Shown here one piece after another: positions 26,646 to 36,032 of a DNA stretch of 64,000 nucleotides (positions are counted from its first letter, which is position 1; the number at the start of each line of letters is the position of its first letter). The notes beneath the pieces are model-generated. The model was given only the letters and a program-made list of their open reading frames with translations, was not told where the DNA came from and did not search any database. The stretch comes from Oceanobacillus sojae. GTDB lineage: Bacteria; Bacillota; Bacilli; Bacillales; Amphibacillaceae. The position numbers and the translations under genes are program-made. The stretch lies in contig NZ_BJYM01000011.1 in assembly GCF_007991515.1 (NCBI RefSeq), positions 1 through 64,000 of the forward strand. Reading direction: 5' to 3'.

Positions 26646-27071
26646 TTAGACGAAAGGCTTTTGTTTTTTTAAATCATCAATTGTTTCTATAAATTTTTTG
26701 CGTTCTTGTGCCGTAGGAAGACGGCAGGTCTGTTTTTTACCGAACCATTTATGCCGGTTGCGCGCAATAAAATCATATAGGGCATCTCTTATAAAATATG
26801 GCAGGATTTTGCCCGCTATCAGCATTTTCCAGGGAAATGTTAATTTTTGCAATATATTTAAAGCAGCATCAGATTTGATATAAACTTTATCTCCATCAAT
26901 GAATAAAACGCTATCGATATTCTCTGGAACCCGATAATTCTTTTGAATAAATTCTCCGGCCTCACTTTGCAATGAAGTAAACAGAAATTGATTTTCTTTG
27001 TCCCTATTCAGAATAAATTGAACGAAGCCGTCACAGATATGACATTCTCCATCAAATAAAATAAGTTTCAT
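26646..27071 (-). CDS. yuxK: DCC-family thiol-disulfide oxidoreductase-like protein (DUF393, YuxK)
   Basis: The 141-residue protein opens with LILFDGECHICDGFV, the D-x-x-C-x-x-C motif (C11 and C14) that names the DCC family, and ends with a conserved R-H-K-W-F-G-K segment (about 106-113). The fold is thioredoxin-like by family knowledge; the cellular partner is unknown. GGGGTG lies upstream of the ATG. It is convergent with yuzA. Confidence 0.88.
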   Translation of the reverse strand: MKLILFDGECHICDGFVQFILNRDKENQFLFTSLQSEAGEFIQKNYRVPENIDSVLFIDGDKVYIKSDAALNILQKLTFPWKMLIAGKILPYFIRDALYDFIARNRHKWFGKKQTCRLPTAQERKKFIETIDDLKKQKPFV

Positions 27072-27296
27072 TTATAACACCCCTACAACCAAGCTTAGTA
27101 TTATCATACAACCCCTGTTTATTACATACAAGTTTAACTGGTTTGACAAAGAAGCGCAGACACACTGAAATCCTTCCATCAATAAATGAATACCCAAAAT
27201 GTTTAAAAAACATAAAGCCTTTCTGTATGAACAGTAATAAGACTGTGATAAGATAACAAAGGTGCATTTTTTAATGAATTAAAGGAGTAGAAAATT

Positions 27297-28214
27297 TTGG
27301 AAGGGTTTCAACTGCAATTTATTATTTCTGTATTTATTATTTTACTGGGCTACCTTTTTAAAAGGATAAAAATTTTAAAAGAATCGGACGGACAGACAAT
27401 TGCAAGAATTGTATTTAATATTACTCTGCCCGCATTAGTGATTGTTACATTTGATCAGATGGTGATATCCTTATCTCTTGTTTCACTTATTTTCATTGCT
27501 TTTTTATTTGGGCTTGCTTCCGCGCTGATAGGCATCTTGGCATTCCGCTCTGAGAAAGATGGTATAAAAGGGATGGCTGCCATGATGGTTCCTGGTGTCA
27601 ATGTCGGTTTATTTGCTTTTCCGCTTGTAGAAGCTATCTGGGGAAGAGAAGGCATTCAGCATTTCGGTATGTTTGATGTAGGTAATGCTGTTATTGTGTT
27701 TGGAGTATGCTTTTTTATAGCTGGTTATTTTGCGAAGGGGACATCAAGCTTTTATTTGCGAGAGGCATTCAGTCCACTGCTTCGGTCTATTCCATTTTTA
27801 ACCTATATGTTTGTCGTTGCCTTGAACCTATCTGGGTTCCATTTGCCGGGTCTGTTTTTAGACACTGCAGAAATTATTTCTGTAGCGAATATGCCCCTGT
27901 CCCTGCTGTTACTGGGCCTTTATTTAAATTTTTCTTTCGAGAAATCATGGCTTCCTCTGATAGGGAAGTATTTAGCCATCAAGTATGGAACGGGGCTCTT
28001 CTTGGGATTTAGTCTTTTTTGGATACTCTCTGATTATCCAATGCTTGCAAATACTGTGTTAATCGGTTTTATTCTGCCAGCCTCCACGACATCCGTAGTT
28101 TATGCAATAAGATACCAATATAATACGAAAATAGTCGGTACTATAGTTAATATAACAATCATTGTAAGTTTTGTTCTGATTTGGCTGCTTGCAAGCTTTG
28201 TAGCGTATCATTAA
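27297..28214 (+). CDS. AEC-family (auxin efflux carrier/malate permease-type) transporter
   Basis: The 305-residue protein has about ten membrane helices and the AEC features: NITLPALVI (about 41-49) in the first half, VPGVNVGLFAFPLVEAIWG (about 98-116) and LPASTTSVVYA (about 261-271) in the second. Such proteins move small organic acids or amino acids across the membrane; the substrate is not predictable. The start codon is TTG with AAAGGAG at good spacing. Nothing is seen in the 225-bp gap before it. Confidence 0.82.
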   Translation: MEGFQLQFIISVFIILLGYLFKRIKILKESDGQTIARIVFNITLPALVIVTFDQMVISLSLVSLIFIAFLFGLASALIGILAFRSEKDGIKGMAAMMVPGVNVGLFAFPLVEAIWGREGIQHFGMFDVGNAVIVFGVCFFIAGYFAKGTSSFYLREAFSPLLRSIPFLTYMFVVALNLSGFHLPGLFLDTAEIISVANMPLSLLLLGLYLNFSFEKSWLPLIGKYLAIKYGTGLFLGFSLFWILSDYPMLANTVLIGFILPASTTSVVYAIRYQYNTKIVGTIVNITIIVSFVLIWLLASFVAYH

Positions 28215-28267
28215 AGCGGATTAAAGAGTCAAATAAAATGTTATATCAGTCTTTTTTGAACACGCAT

Positions 28268-29137
28268 TTATAAAGCTTTTACATCTAATGTTTGAACAAA
28301 ATCAACAAAAGCACGGACAATATTCATTTGCAGAGTATCTTCCTGATAGTACATCCAGGTTTGTCTTTTTAGAGGCTCACCGGATGGATCTGTAATTGGT
28401 TTGATAAATAATTCAGGATGCGGACGGACGACCAGATTAGCAACTATCGCATAACCGAGCCCGTGAACAACCATCTCTTTACAGGTCTCCACCTGATTGA
28501 CATGGATTGTAATATTAGGCTGTTCAATATAATTTTGGTGCCACCAATCATCTAATAAAATCCGCATATGTTCATCTGTGTAATAGTCTACCCTTGGAAG
28601 CTTGGGAATTTCATCCCATGCGAAATCCCATGGAGAGGCGACGCAGATTTCTTCCTCATATAACAGCGCTTTCTTTTCCTTCCAGGCGTAATTACCTTTA
28701 ATAAAACTGATATGTACATCATGATTTAATAGAAGACGGTGCATATCACTGCTCCAGCCTGTAACAACCTGGCATTCCACTTCTGGATATTTTTCTTTAA
28801 AACGCTGCAGCAGCTTCGGCATTTTATTTGCAGCAAAGAAATTGGAAACACCGACCCGCAATGTTCCTTGTACCTCTTCCTGCATATTGATCAGCTTTTC
28901 TTCCATTTTACGCTGTTCGAGAAGCATTCTTTTAGCATGATGGGCAAGTTCCTCACCCTCAGGAGTAAAAGTAATACCACGTCGTTTCCGAAGAATAAGC
29001 GGAACTCCATAATGAATTTCAAGCTTTTGAATTCTTGAAGTTAAAGTAGGCTGGGATAAAAATAATTGATGAGCAGCCTGGGTAATATTTTCGGTTTTAT
29101 AAAGTGCGGCAAGCATTTTCCAGTCTTGTAAATTCAA
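28268..29137 (-). CDS. LysR-family transcriptional regulator
   Basis: The 289-residue protein has an N-terminal winged helix-turn-helix (residues 1-60: NITQAAHQLFLSQPTLTSRIQKLE) and a periplasmic-binding-like effector domain (about 90-285). I start it at TTG 29137, which follows AGGAGG by 8 nt and gives the standard LysR N-terminus (LNLQDWKMLAALY); the frame runs 27 codons further without a site. It is divergent from the 2-methylcitrate operon, so control of that operon is likely. The protein resembles CcpC-type LysR regulators in size, but identity is not established. Confidence 0.85.
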   Translation of the reverse strand: MNLQDWKMLAALYKTENITQAAHQLFLSQPTLTSRIQKLEIHYGVPLILRKRRGITFTPEGEELAHHAKRMLLEQRKMEEKLINMQEEVQGTLRVGVSNFFAANKMPKLLQRFKEKYPEVECQVVTGWSSDMHRLLLNHDVHISFIKGNYAWKEKKALLYEEEICVASPWDFAWDEIPKLPRVDYYTDEHMRILLDDWWHQNYIEQPNITIHVNQVETCKEMVVHGLGYAIVANLVVRPHPELFIKPITDPSGEPLKRQTWMYYQEDTLQMNIVRAFVDFVQTLDVKAL

Positions 29138-29160
29138 TGGCCATCCTCCTAAATCAAGAT

Positions 29161-29175
29161 ATAGAAAAAATCTAT
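29161..29175. promoter_or_regulatory. LysR-type T-N11-A dyad
   Basis: ATAGA-AAAAA-TCTAT is a perfect interrupted palindrome of the T-N11-A type bound by LysR proteins. It lies 24 nt before the regulator's own TTG start. A related half, ATATTTTTCTAATTTTCTAT, lies at about 29195-29213. Autoregulation plus control of the divergent prp operon is the usual LysR arrangement. Confidence 0.5.
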
Positions 29176-29322
29176 CGTTATTTATTAGTATTATATATTT
29201 TTCTAATTTTCTATTCAAGGTTATACTTAAATATAAGAAAACGTTTATGCAGAGCAGAAAAGGTTAAATAAGGATGTTATTTCCCTTTTAAAATTCTGCA
29301 TTAGCCTTGTTTGATAACAAAA

Positions 29323-29336
29323 TGATTACGCTTTCA
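29323..29336 (+). promoter_or_regulatory. cre-like catabolite-repression site
   Basis: TGATTACGCTTTCA matches the CcpA-binding consensus TGWAARCGYTWNCW at 12 of 14 positions. It lies 20 nt upstream of the mmgD start, where CcpA binding would block transcription or early elongation. Confidence 0.45.
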
Positions 29337-29355
29337 TTATAAAGGGGGAAAAATA

Positions 29356-30462
29356 ATGCGTGCTTATGAAAGTTTTGTTCCCGGTTTAGATGGTGTTATT
29401 GCAGCGAAAACAGAAATATCTTTTTTAGATGTGAACCGTGAAAAAATAGTCATTCGCGGAGAGGATTTAATTGAATTAGCAAAGGATAAAACTTATTTTG
29501 ATGTTGTTCATTTATTGCTGGAAGGTTATCTGCCCAGTCCTGAAGAAAAGAACAGCCTGGAGGATAATATTAAGAAATTTTATAAATTGTCTGATGATGT
29601 TTTGCCTTTATTTAATCTTTTACCAAAAGGAATGCATCCAATGGACGGGATGCGTACAGTTATTTCGTTATTAGCCGGATTCGATTCTGAAATAGAAAAC
29701 CGCTCCCAAGAAGAAAATAAACGGCGCGCTTATAAGCTTTTAGGCCAATTGCCTTTTATTACGGTAAACAGTTATTTTGCTACAGAGGGTCTGGATATTG
29801 CTGAGCCAAATGAGACACTCAGCTACAGTGCTAATTTTTTATCAATGATTACAGGAAAAATATCGTCAAAACTGGAAATAGAAATTTTTGATCAGCTATT
29901 ATTACTTTATAGTGAGCATGAAATGCCGAACTCCACATTTGCTTCACGTGTAATTGCTTCTACAAATTCAGATATGTATGGCGCATTGACTGGAGCTATC
30001 TCTTCCTTAAAAGGTCATTTACATGGCGGTGCGAATGAAGCTGTCATGTATATGTTGCAGGATGTAGATTCTGTAGATGCTTTTGAGGCTTTAATTCATC
30101 ACAAACTTCAAAACAAAGAGAAAATCATGGGATTCGGCCACCGGGTATATATGAAGAAAATGGACCCAAGAGCAGCTATTACAAAGGAAGCGTTGCGGAA
30201 ATTGTGTGAAAAAGACAATGATTATAAGCTCTTAGAGATGTGTGAAGCCGGGGAAGTTATTATGAGAGAAGAAAAGGGCTTATATCCAAACCTGGATTAT
30301 TATGCAGCACCGGTTTATTGGAAGCTTGGTATTCCGATACCGCTTTATACACCAATTTTCTTTAATGCAAGAACGGCCGGGCTGGCAGCACATATTATTG
30401 AACAGCATGATAATAATAGAATTTTTAGGCCTAGAGTAGAGTATACAGGAAAAGGTTATTAA
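29356..30462 (+). CDS. mmgD: 2-methylcitrate synthase
   Basis: The 368-residue citrate-synthase-family enzyme condenses propionyl-CoA (and often acetyl-CoA) with oxaloacetate. The fold motifs are present: the catalytic [14 protein letters not shown] (about 219-232), [15 protein letters not shown] (about 259-273) and the C-terminal RPRVEYTG (about 358-365). Sequence alone separates citrate and methylcitrate synthases poorly; the adjacent prpD and prpB genes decide the call. AAAGGGGG precedes the ATG. It is the first gene of a three-gene operon. Confidence 0.88.
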   Translation: MRAYESFVPGLDGVIAAKTEISFLDVNREKIVIRGEDLIELAKDKTYFDVVHLLLEGYLPSPEEKNSLEDNIKKFYKLSDDVLPLFNLLPKGMHPMDGMRTVISLLAGFDSEIENRSQEENKRRAYKLLGQLPFITVNSYFATEGLDIAEPNETLSYSANFLSMITGKISSKLEIEIFDQLLLLYSEHEMPNSTFASRVIASTNSDMYGALTGAISSLKGHLHGGANEAVMYMLQDVDSVDAFEALIHHKLQNKEKIMGFGHRVYMKKMDPRAAITKEALRKLCEKDNDYKLLEMCEAGEVIMREEKGLYPNLDYYAAPVYWKLGIPIPLYTPIFFNARTAGLAAHIIEQHDNNRIFRPRVEYTGKGY

Positions 30463-30479
30463 CAGGGGAGGAAATACAG

Positions 30480-31913
30480 ATGGTATCCGTAAAAACAAAC
30501 CAGACAGATCAACTTTTAGAAGAGATTGCTGATTATGTATTAAATAAAGAAATTAACAGTGAAGAGGCTATTAAAACTGCGCATCATGTATTAATTGATA
30601 CAATTGGCTGTGGTATTCTTGCTTTAAATTACCCGGAGTGTACCAAGCTGTTGGGACCAATTGTACCCGGGACAGTTGTTCCAAATGGGGTAAGGGTGCC
30701 GGGCACAGCTCATGTGCTTGATCCAGTACAAGGAGCATTTAATATAGGGGCAATGATACGCTGGTTAGATTATAATGATACATGGCTTGCGGCGGAGTGG
30801 GGACATCCTTCAGATAATCTGGGAGGTATTTTAGCAGTTGCTGATTACGTCAGCAGACTGCGGCAAAATAAGGGAGAAGAACCTTTAACAGTTGAAGAGA
30901 TTTTAGAGATGTCGATTAAAGCGCATGAAATTCAAGGAATTCTTGCTCTGGAGAACAGTCTGAACCGTGTTGGTCTGGATCATGTATTATATGTAAAGAT
31001 TGCAACAACAGCTGTTGTTACGAAAATGTTAGGCGGCGGGAAGGAAGAAATCGTCAACGCATTATCAAATGCCTGGATTGATAATTCGAGTCTGCGGACA
31101 TATCGCCATTTTCCTAATACGGGCTCCAGAAAATCATGGGCAGCAGGTGATGCAACAAGCCGTGCGGTCCGGCTGGCACTCATGGCTGTAAAGGGGGAAA
31201 TGGGTTATCAAACTGCTTTAAGTGCAGAAGGATGGGGCTTTCAGGATGTTCTTTTTAAAGGAAAAGAACTTGTATTAAAGAGACCGCTTGATAGCTATGT
31301 GATGGAAAATGTATTGTTCAAGGTTTCCTATCCGGCAGAATTTCATGCGCAAACAGCAGCAGAAGCAGCTGTTCAATTACACCCAGAAGTGATAGACCGC
31401 ATTGATGAAATTAAAGAAATTACTATATCAACGCATGAATCAGCTATCCGTATCATTGATAAAAAAGGACCGCTCCATAATCCGGCAGATAGAGATCATT
31501 GCTTGCAGTACATTGCAGCGATTGGATTATTAAAAGGAAATATCGTTGCAGAGGATTATGAAGACGATGTGGCGGAAGATCCACGTATTGATGAACTTCG
31601 CGATAAAATGACCGTAACCGAGAACAAGCAGTATTCAGAGGATTATCTGGATCCGGAGAAACGTTCTATTGCGAATGCCATGCAGGTTCATTTTATGGAT
31701 GGCACTTCCACAGATATCATTGATTGTGAATATCCTTTAGGACATCGATTCCGCAGAGAGGAAGCATTCCCGCAAATAATTAAAAAGTATGAAGCTAATT
31801 TAGCAACACAGTTTACAGAAAAACAGACAGAGCGTATTAAAAAGCAGACGATAAATTATGAAACGGTAAAGCAAATAGCAATTACTGATTTTATAGAATT
31901 ATTTTTAGATTAG
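30480..31913 (+). CDS. prpD: 2-methylcitrate dehydratase
   Basis: The 477-residue MmgE/PrpD-family protein dehydrates 2-methylcitrate to 2-methylaconitate in the methylcitrate cycle of propionate use. Typical stretches are [11 protein letters not shown] (about 40-50), [26 protein letters not shown] (about 95-120), and [15 protein letters not shown] (about 218-232). It starts 17 nt after mmgD with GGGGAGG at good spacing. B. subtilis MmgE is the closest recalled relative; there the mmg genes are sporulation-associated, which is not evident here. Confidence 0.9.
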   Translation: MVSVKTNQTDQLLEEIADYVLNKEINSEEAIKTAHHVLIDTIGCGILALNYPECTKLLGPIVPGTVVPNGVRVPGTAHVLDPVQGAFNIGAMIRWLDYNDTWLAAEWGHPSDNLGGILAVADYVSRLRQNKGEEPLTVEEILEMSIKAHEIQGILALENSLNRVGLDHVLYVKIATTAVVTKMLGGGKEEIVNALSNAWIDNSSLRTYRHFPNTGSRKSWAAGDATSRAVRLALMAVKGEMGYQTALSAEGWGFQDVLFKGKELVLKRPLDSYVMENVLFKVSYPAEFHAQTAAEAAVQLHPEVIDRIDEIKEITISTHESAIRIIDKKGPLHNPADRDHCLQYIAAIGLLKGNIVAEDYEDDVAEDPRIDELRDKMTVTENKQYSEDYLDPEKRSIANAMQVHFMDGTSTDIIDCEYPLGHRFRREEAFPQIIKKYEANLATQFTEKQTERIKKQTINYETVKQIAITDFIELFLD

Positions 31914-31940
31914 AATACATTCTAGGAGGGTGAGGGAAAA

Positions 31941-32852
31941 ATGGCTTGGATTGTAGACAGCCCGTTACCACAACATGAACTAGCTGAACAGTTTCGGCAG
32001 ATGGCAGGGGAAAAGGGAATTTTGCAAATTCCTGGAGCACATGATGCAATGGCAGGATTAGTAGCAAAGCAGGCTGGATTTCAGTCGCTGTATTTATCCG
32101 GAGCTGCTTATACTGCAAGCAGGGGATTACCTGATTTAGGGATTGTAACCTCTGCGGAAGTAGCTGACCGGGCAAAGGACATTATCCGGGCAACCAATTT
32201 ACCAATGCTTGTAGACATTGATACAGGCTTTGGCGGTGTCCTGAATGTTGTCCGTACAGCGAGAGAAATGGTGGAAGCGAATGTAGCTGCAGTTCAGCTG
32301 GAGGATCAGCAGCTGCCTAAAAAATGTGGACATTTGAATGGAAAGAATGTCGTTACCAAGGAAGAAATGATGCAAAAGATAGCCGCAATTAAAGAGGTAG
32401 CACCGACACTTTATATTGTGGCGAGAACCGATGCCAGAGCTATTGAAGGTTTAGATAGTGCAATTGATCGTGCGAAAGGTTATGTTGAAGCTGGAGCAGA
32501 TGCTATATTTCCGGAAGCTCTTCAAAATAATGGAGAATTCCAGGCTTTTGCTGAGGCAGTGGATGCACCATTGTTGGCCAATATGACAGAATTTGGGAAA
32601 ACACCTTATTTAACAGCGTCAGAATTTGAAAATGCAGGCTTTGATATGGTTATTTATCCAGTAACTTCTTTACGTGTGGCTGCAAAAGCTTATGAACGAA
32701 TTTTTGAATTGATTCGGGATGAGGGTACACAGAAAAATGGATTAGAGAATATGCAAACCAGAAAAGAACTCTATGAAGCTATTCAATATGGTGAATTTGA
32801 AGCACTTGATCAGGGAATTTCCAAGACTGTAATAGAGGATTATTTTAAGTGA
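31941..32852 (+). CDS. prpB: Methylisocitrate lyase
   Basis: The 303-residue enzyme of the isocitrate lyase/PEP mutase family splits 2-methylisocitrate into pyruvate and succinate, finishing the methylcitrate cycle. Visible are the metal-binding VDIDTGFGG (about 92-100) and the catalytic loop KKCGHLNGK with the active-site cysteine at C129. GGAGGGTGAGGG precedes the ATG, and the gene ends at a strong terminator. Spacing to prpD is 27 nt, so the three genes form one operon. Confidence 0.93.
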   Translation: MAWIVDSPLPQHELAEQFRQMAGEKGILQIPGAHDAMAGLVAKQAGFQSLYLSGAAYTASRGLPDLGIVTSAEVADRAKDIIRATNLPMLVDIDTGFGGVLNVVRTAREMVEANVAAVQLEDQQLPKKCGHLNGKNVVTKEEMMQKIAAIKEVAPTLYIVARTDARAIEGLDSAIDRAKGYVEAGADAIFPEALQNNGEFQAFAEAVDAPLLANMTEFGKTPYLTASEFENAGFDMVIYPVTSLRVAAKAYERIFELIRDEGTQKNGLENMQTRKELYEAIQYGEFEALDQGISKTVIEDYFK

Positions 32853-32856
32853 ACAA

Positions 32857-32903
32857 AAAAGGATACCTGTTATTTTAGATTCTAAAATAACAGGTATCCT
32901 TTT
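32857..32903. terminator. Bidirectional terminator between prpB and the ZIP gene
   Basis: A perfect 22-bp stem (about 32858-32879 with 32881-32902) with a minimal loop is flanked by A- and T-runs. It serves both convergent units. Confidence 0.9.
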
Positions 32904-32922
32904 CTTTTGAAGGAATACAAGC

Positions 32923-33738
32923 TTAACCTAATGCGACATCAAGCACCATCATAAGTGCAAAACCAATCATCAGACTAATGGTTGCCAAATCTCTATTTCC
33001 ATTCTCCTGAGAACTTGGAATAACCTCCTCCGCAACAACAAAGATCATCGCTCCAGCTGCAAAGCTTAACGCATAAGGAAGCAATGGTTCAATATGAGCA
33101 ACAGCTAATGCACCTATTACAGCGGCAATTGGTTCTACCAGTCCAGAGAATTGTCCATACATAAAGCTTTTTCCTCGGGACATTCCTTCACCACGTAACG
33201 GCATTGCAACAGCAACACCCTCAGGGAAATTCTGAATTCCTATTCCGATGGCAAGAGTGATTGCCCCCGCTAAAGCAGCCTCGGTACTATGATTTGCTAA
33301 TGCGCCAAAAGCAATTCCGACAGCGAGACCTTCAGGGATATTATGAATTGTAATTGCAAGTACAAGTAATGTACTTCGTTTTCTTTTAGATGGTGCGAGC
33401 CCTTCAGCATCTTTTTTTTCTGTGTTTGGATGAAGATGGGGAAGGATTTTATCAATAACCCATAAAAATCCGCCTCCCAGTAAAAAACCGACTAATGCAG
33501 GAAACCAGGGGCCAATGGCATTATCTGTTGATGCTTCGATAGACGGCCCGAGTAATGACCAGTAGCTGGCTGCTATCATAACACCTCCAGCGAATCCTAA
33601 CATACTATCTAACAGTTTTTGATGAACGGTTTTTGTTGCAAATACTATTGCTGCCCCGAGTGCAGTCATTCCCCATGTGAAAATTGTTGCTAATAAGGCC
33701 TGCATGACAGGGCTAAAATTTTGAAAAATCTCTAACAT
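32923..33738 (-). CDS. ZIP-family metal transporter
   Basis: The 271-residue membrane protein belongs to the ZIP family (ZupT/GufA type) that imports zinc or other divalent metals. The two metal-site helices carry HNIPEGLAVG (about 148-157) and NFPEGVAVAMP (about 187-197); the N of the second replaces the usual H, as in GufA-type members. The variable loop between TM3 and TM4 has HLHPNTEKKD (about 106-115). I start at the ATG at 33738 with GAAAGGA upstream; the frame runs 17 codons further into unlikely sequence. Confidence 0.87.
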   Translation of the reverse strand: MLEIFQNFSPVMQALLATIFTWGMTALGAAIVFATKTVHQKLLDSMLGFAGGVMIAASYWSLLGPSIEASTDNAIGPWFPALVGFLLGGGFLWVIDKILPHLHPNTEKKDAEGLAPSKRKRSTLLVLAITIHNIPEGLAVGIAFGALANHSTEAALAGAITLAIGIGIQNFPEGVAVAMPLRGEGMSRGKSFMYGQFSGLVEPIAAVIGALAVAHIEPLLPYALSFAAGAMIFVVAEEVIPSSQENGNRDLATISLMIGFALMMVLDVALG

Positions 33739-34150
33739 GATGTCTATTCCTTTCTTTTCCATTCGTTTATCATATATTTTTTTATTCAAGAACTAATAAT
33801 TATGCTAACTTTATTACTTTATCATTAAATAGGATGAAAAAACAATCATACATATTTGAACACAAGAATGAAAAGGAAAAAAGAGAACTTGTTTGAGTGT
33901 CTGTTTGCTGTATGCATTTCTAGCCCAATCATCGCAGATTTCAGTAAGGACTATTTAGGGGGTTGGCAGTTTAAATTAAGATACAGTATGGGATAGTAAA
34001 TATCGGGAATAGTTTTTAATAATAATCCGGCTTTCTGCATGTCTCCTCATTGTTATTATTTTTACTTAATTATTCCATACCTTAAATGAACTTCACAGGT
34101 ATAATAAACTTAAGAAAAAATGAAAGAAATATAAGGTCGGTGAAATAAAG
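33739..34150. other. Intergenic stretch without a recognised gene
   Basis: This 412-bp A/T-rich stretch shows no coding frame. A TATAAT at 34100-34105 is 45 nt before the next start codon but has no good -35. A GTTTAA (33969) with GGGATA (33990) resembles a sigma-B promoter but with a 15-nt spacer, one too many. Confidence 0.4.
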
Positions 34151-34381
34151 ATGTATGTTATCAGCCTATTAGGAATGAGTAAGGTTATTCAAGCACCCAT
34201 GTATAAAATAGGGGAGTGGCTGGATTCTTTTAAAGGATATATACCAACAAAAATTGTTGACCAAATAACATATTTTGAAATTGAAGCAGTAGAGGTTTTA
34301 ACATTTATAAAGGAAAAAATAGAAGAAGAGTACGATCTAATGGAAATCAGGCAGTTATTAAAAAATAAGAGTTTTATATAA
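34151..34381 (+). CDS. Small hypothetical protein
   Basis: A 76-residue protein with a short hydrophobic start and amphipathic helices; the C-terminal half is charged (IKEKIEEEYDLMEIRQLLKNK). I do not recognise it. The ribosome binding site is weak (AAGGTCGGTGA). A terminator follows the stop codon by a few nt, which supports a real transcription unit. Confidence 0.5.
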   Translation: MYVISLLGMSKVIQAPMYKIGEWLDSFKGYIPTKIVDQITYFEIEAVEVLTFIKEKIEEEYDLMEIRQLLKNKSFI

Positions 34382-34386
34382 TGTAA

Positions 34387-34433
34387 AACCTTCTTCCATG
34401 AAGAGATTTAATCTGTCATCTTGGAAGAAGGTT
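34387..34433. terminator. Terminator between convergent small gene and acidic-protein gene
   Basis: A 12-bp perfect stem AACCTTCTTCCA with TGGAAGAAGGTT (34387-34398, 34422-34433) is followed by ATTTTGT on the plus strand and TTTTAC on the minus strand. Confidence 0.75.
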
Positions 34434-34487
34434 ATTTTGTATAAAATAAAAAAACGTAAGGATAAGTATTAATTCCCGAAAGTAAGA

Positions 34488-35246
34488 TTATTTGAAATCT
34501 AATGCAGATTCTAAAAGCATAACTGTGATCATTGCGTAAATATCAAAAATTGGTTCATCTGATAATATTGAAGTATCCAGCATATCTAAAGAAAGGTCAG
34601 TGTTATCTTCCCAAAGATCATCATCTTCTGATACATCGTCATTTTCTCCCCACGTTTCATCATCTAAGTCAGAGCCATCTTCCATTGCTACATAAATTTC
34701 AGTTGCATTTTCAATTTCAAAAAGTGTTGTATAGTTGTTAATGGAATCTTCATATAAATTGAAAAGTTCTTCCAGTTCTTCGATAGATCCAAAACCATAT
34801 TCTTCCGCAGCAGCCTCTAAATTCTCTTCAGAAAGATCTTCATCCAATGCAGTAAGAGGATCATTCATAATTAAATCTAAACTGAATTCAATATCCTCGA
34901 TAAACATGTACCAGATACTATCCGGAAATTCTTCATCCTCTTCAAGGAATCCTTCCTCTTCATACAACAGGTCGTTTAATTCATCATATGTTAGATCATA
35001 TGTATCATAAATTTCTTCTAAACCTTCTTCGGTAAGCGGTGTACCTAAATAGGAAGCATCCTCAAAATCAGCTAATTCAAGGCCAAAATCCGCCAGATAA
35101 CCTTCATAATCTTCCAATTCCCAATCAATGGATTCTAAAAAACTTTCCAATTGAGGGTCATCAGCATCAATAGCGAATGCCTGGGAAGGTAAAAGGCCAA
35201 TCATAAGTACCAGTGCAAAACATACAGATAATAATTTCTTTTTCAT
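34488..35246 (-). CDS. Secreted, strongly acidic protein (processed-acidic-surface-protein-like)
   Basis: The 252-residue protein has a classical signal peptide (KKKLL, hydrophobic core, cleavage near SQAFA at residue 25) and a mature part dominated by D and E. The segment LGTPLTEEGLEEIYDTYDL (about 67-85) and surrounding LE-x-F-L/L-x-D-F repeats look like the N-terminal domain of the 'processed acidic surface protein' family, whose members usually end in an LPxTA sorting signal near a class D sortase. Here no LPxT motif is present, the C-terminus (FDIYAMITVMLLESALDFK) is only mildly hydrophobic, and no sortase is nearby. AGGAGG lies before the ATG. The family link is from memory and moderate in strength. 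Confidence 0.7.
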   Translation of the reverse strand: MKKKLLSVCFALVLMIGLLPSQAFAIDADDPQLESFLESIDWELEDYEGYLADFGLELADFEDASYLGTPLTEEGLEEIYDTYDLTYDELNDLLYEEEGFLEEDEEFPDSIWYMFIEDIEFSLDLIMNDPLTALDEDLSEENLEAAAEEYGFGSIEELEELFNLYEDSINNYTTLFEIENATEIYVAMEDGSDLDDETWGENDDVSEDDDLWEDNTDLSLDMLDTSILSDEPIFDIYAMITVMLLESALDFK

Positions 35247-35392
35247 CCTTCATCCTCCTGTAACTATACTATATCTTAAGTATAAAGCGTTTTAAGACGA
35301 AATTCCATGCTTATAAGGATAAGGTAAAAAAATAAACCGAAAGTCACGAGTCAAGAGTAAATTTGCTTGTTCGATAAATTGACACAAAGATA

Positions 35393-35421
35393 TTGACAAA
35401 TTATTGAACAAAAGGCATACT
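35393..35421 (+). promoter_or_regulatory. Candidate promoter of the small membrane protein
   Basis: TTGACA (35393-35398), a 17-nt gap and CATACT (35416-35421) precede the gene by about 22 nt; an overlapping TATAAT begins 35421. Another TTGACA stands 14 nt upstream (35379). Confidence 0.4.
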
Positions 35422-35443
35422 ATAATTAAAGGAGATGAGATTC

Positions 35444-35674
35444 ATGGAGATTAACAAAAAATTATTAAAAGGCTTGTCTCTAGTCTGCGGGACATTAATT
35501 ACAATTGGTGCAATAATGTTTATATACGGTTACTTTGTAAGCGCTATACCACTGGTGACAGCTATAGGTATCGGCTTAGCAGAGGGCGGCACATTTATCT
35601 TTATTATGGGGTTGTTCCTTGTTGCAGTGGAAGAGAATATTAGGAGAAAGAATCAAAATCAGAAGCAGTTATAG
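35444..35674 (+). CDS. Small two-helix membrane protein
   Basis: The 76-residue protein has two hydrophobic helices (about residues 8-32 and 36-62) and a basic, glutamine-rich cytoplasmic tail. The ATG at 35444 is 9 nt after AAAGGAG; the ATG at 35435 abuts that site and is unlikely. The family is not recognised. It is divergent from the acidic secreted protein gene and convergent with the qox operon. Confidence 0.6.
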   Translation: MEINKKLLKGLSLVCGTLITIGAIMFIYGYFVSAIPLVTAIGIGLAEGGTFIFIMGLFLVAVEENIRRKNQNQKQL

Positions 35675-35705
35675 TCGGTGAAAAGTTGATAGTTGAATGT
35701 AATAA

Positions 35706-35735
35706 AAAAGCTCAGGCATCGATGCCTGAGCTTTT
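35706..35735. terminator. Bidirectional terminator before qoxD
   Basis: A perfect 15-bp palindromic stem (AAAAGCTCAGGCATC with GATGCCTGAGCTTTT) with A/T-runs on both sides ends the qox operon and the small membrane protein gene. Confidence 0.88.
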
Positions 35736-35743
35736 CAATTTAT

Positions 35744-36031
35744 TTAAAACATATATCCCCATATCATTGCCAGTAATGAACCAAGGATAGTTAACAGAGC
35801 CAGCACTACGCCATAAATTGTATGGACATAGATACCGCCTTTATCTTCACTTTCTCCGGCATGCATAAATACAACGAGCTGCACCCCTGCTTGAATAAAT
35901 GCTGTAACAACAAGAATGGTTAATCCCATTGCAAAAGACATGTCAAAGAAATAGACACTTAATGCAACAACAGTAAGGAGTAGCGAAAAGATATATCCGT
36001 TAACCTGTTTTAGTGGAAAAAGTTCTTTCAT
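35744..36031 (-). CDS. qoxD: Cytochrome aa3 quinol oxidase subunit IV
   Basis: The 95-residue, three-helix protein has the COX4/CyoD-type motif (VVTAFIQAGVQLVVFMHA, about 39-56). It is the smallest subunit of the heme-copper quinol oxidase and helps assembly. It starts 1 nt after the qoxC stop and is the last gene of the operon, just before the terminator. Confidence 0.92.
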   Translation of the reverse strand: MKELFPLKQVNGYIFSLLLTVVALSVYFFDMSFAMGLTILVVTAFIQAGVQLVVFMHAGESEDKGGIYVHTIYGVVLALLTILGSLLAMIWGYMF

Positions 36032-36032
36032 G

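Noticed and set aside
27244-27260. Possible CRP/FNR box TGTGATAAGATAACA before the AEC carrier gene
   Set aside because: The spacing between half-sites is 5, not 6, and the second half matches poorly.
33969-33995. Sigma-B-like promoter GTTTAA...GGGATA
   Set aside because: The 15-nt spacer is longer than the usual 12-14 and the next gene is 155 nt away.
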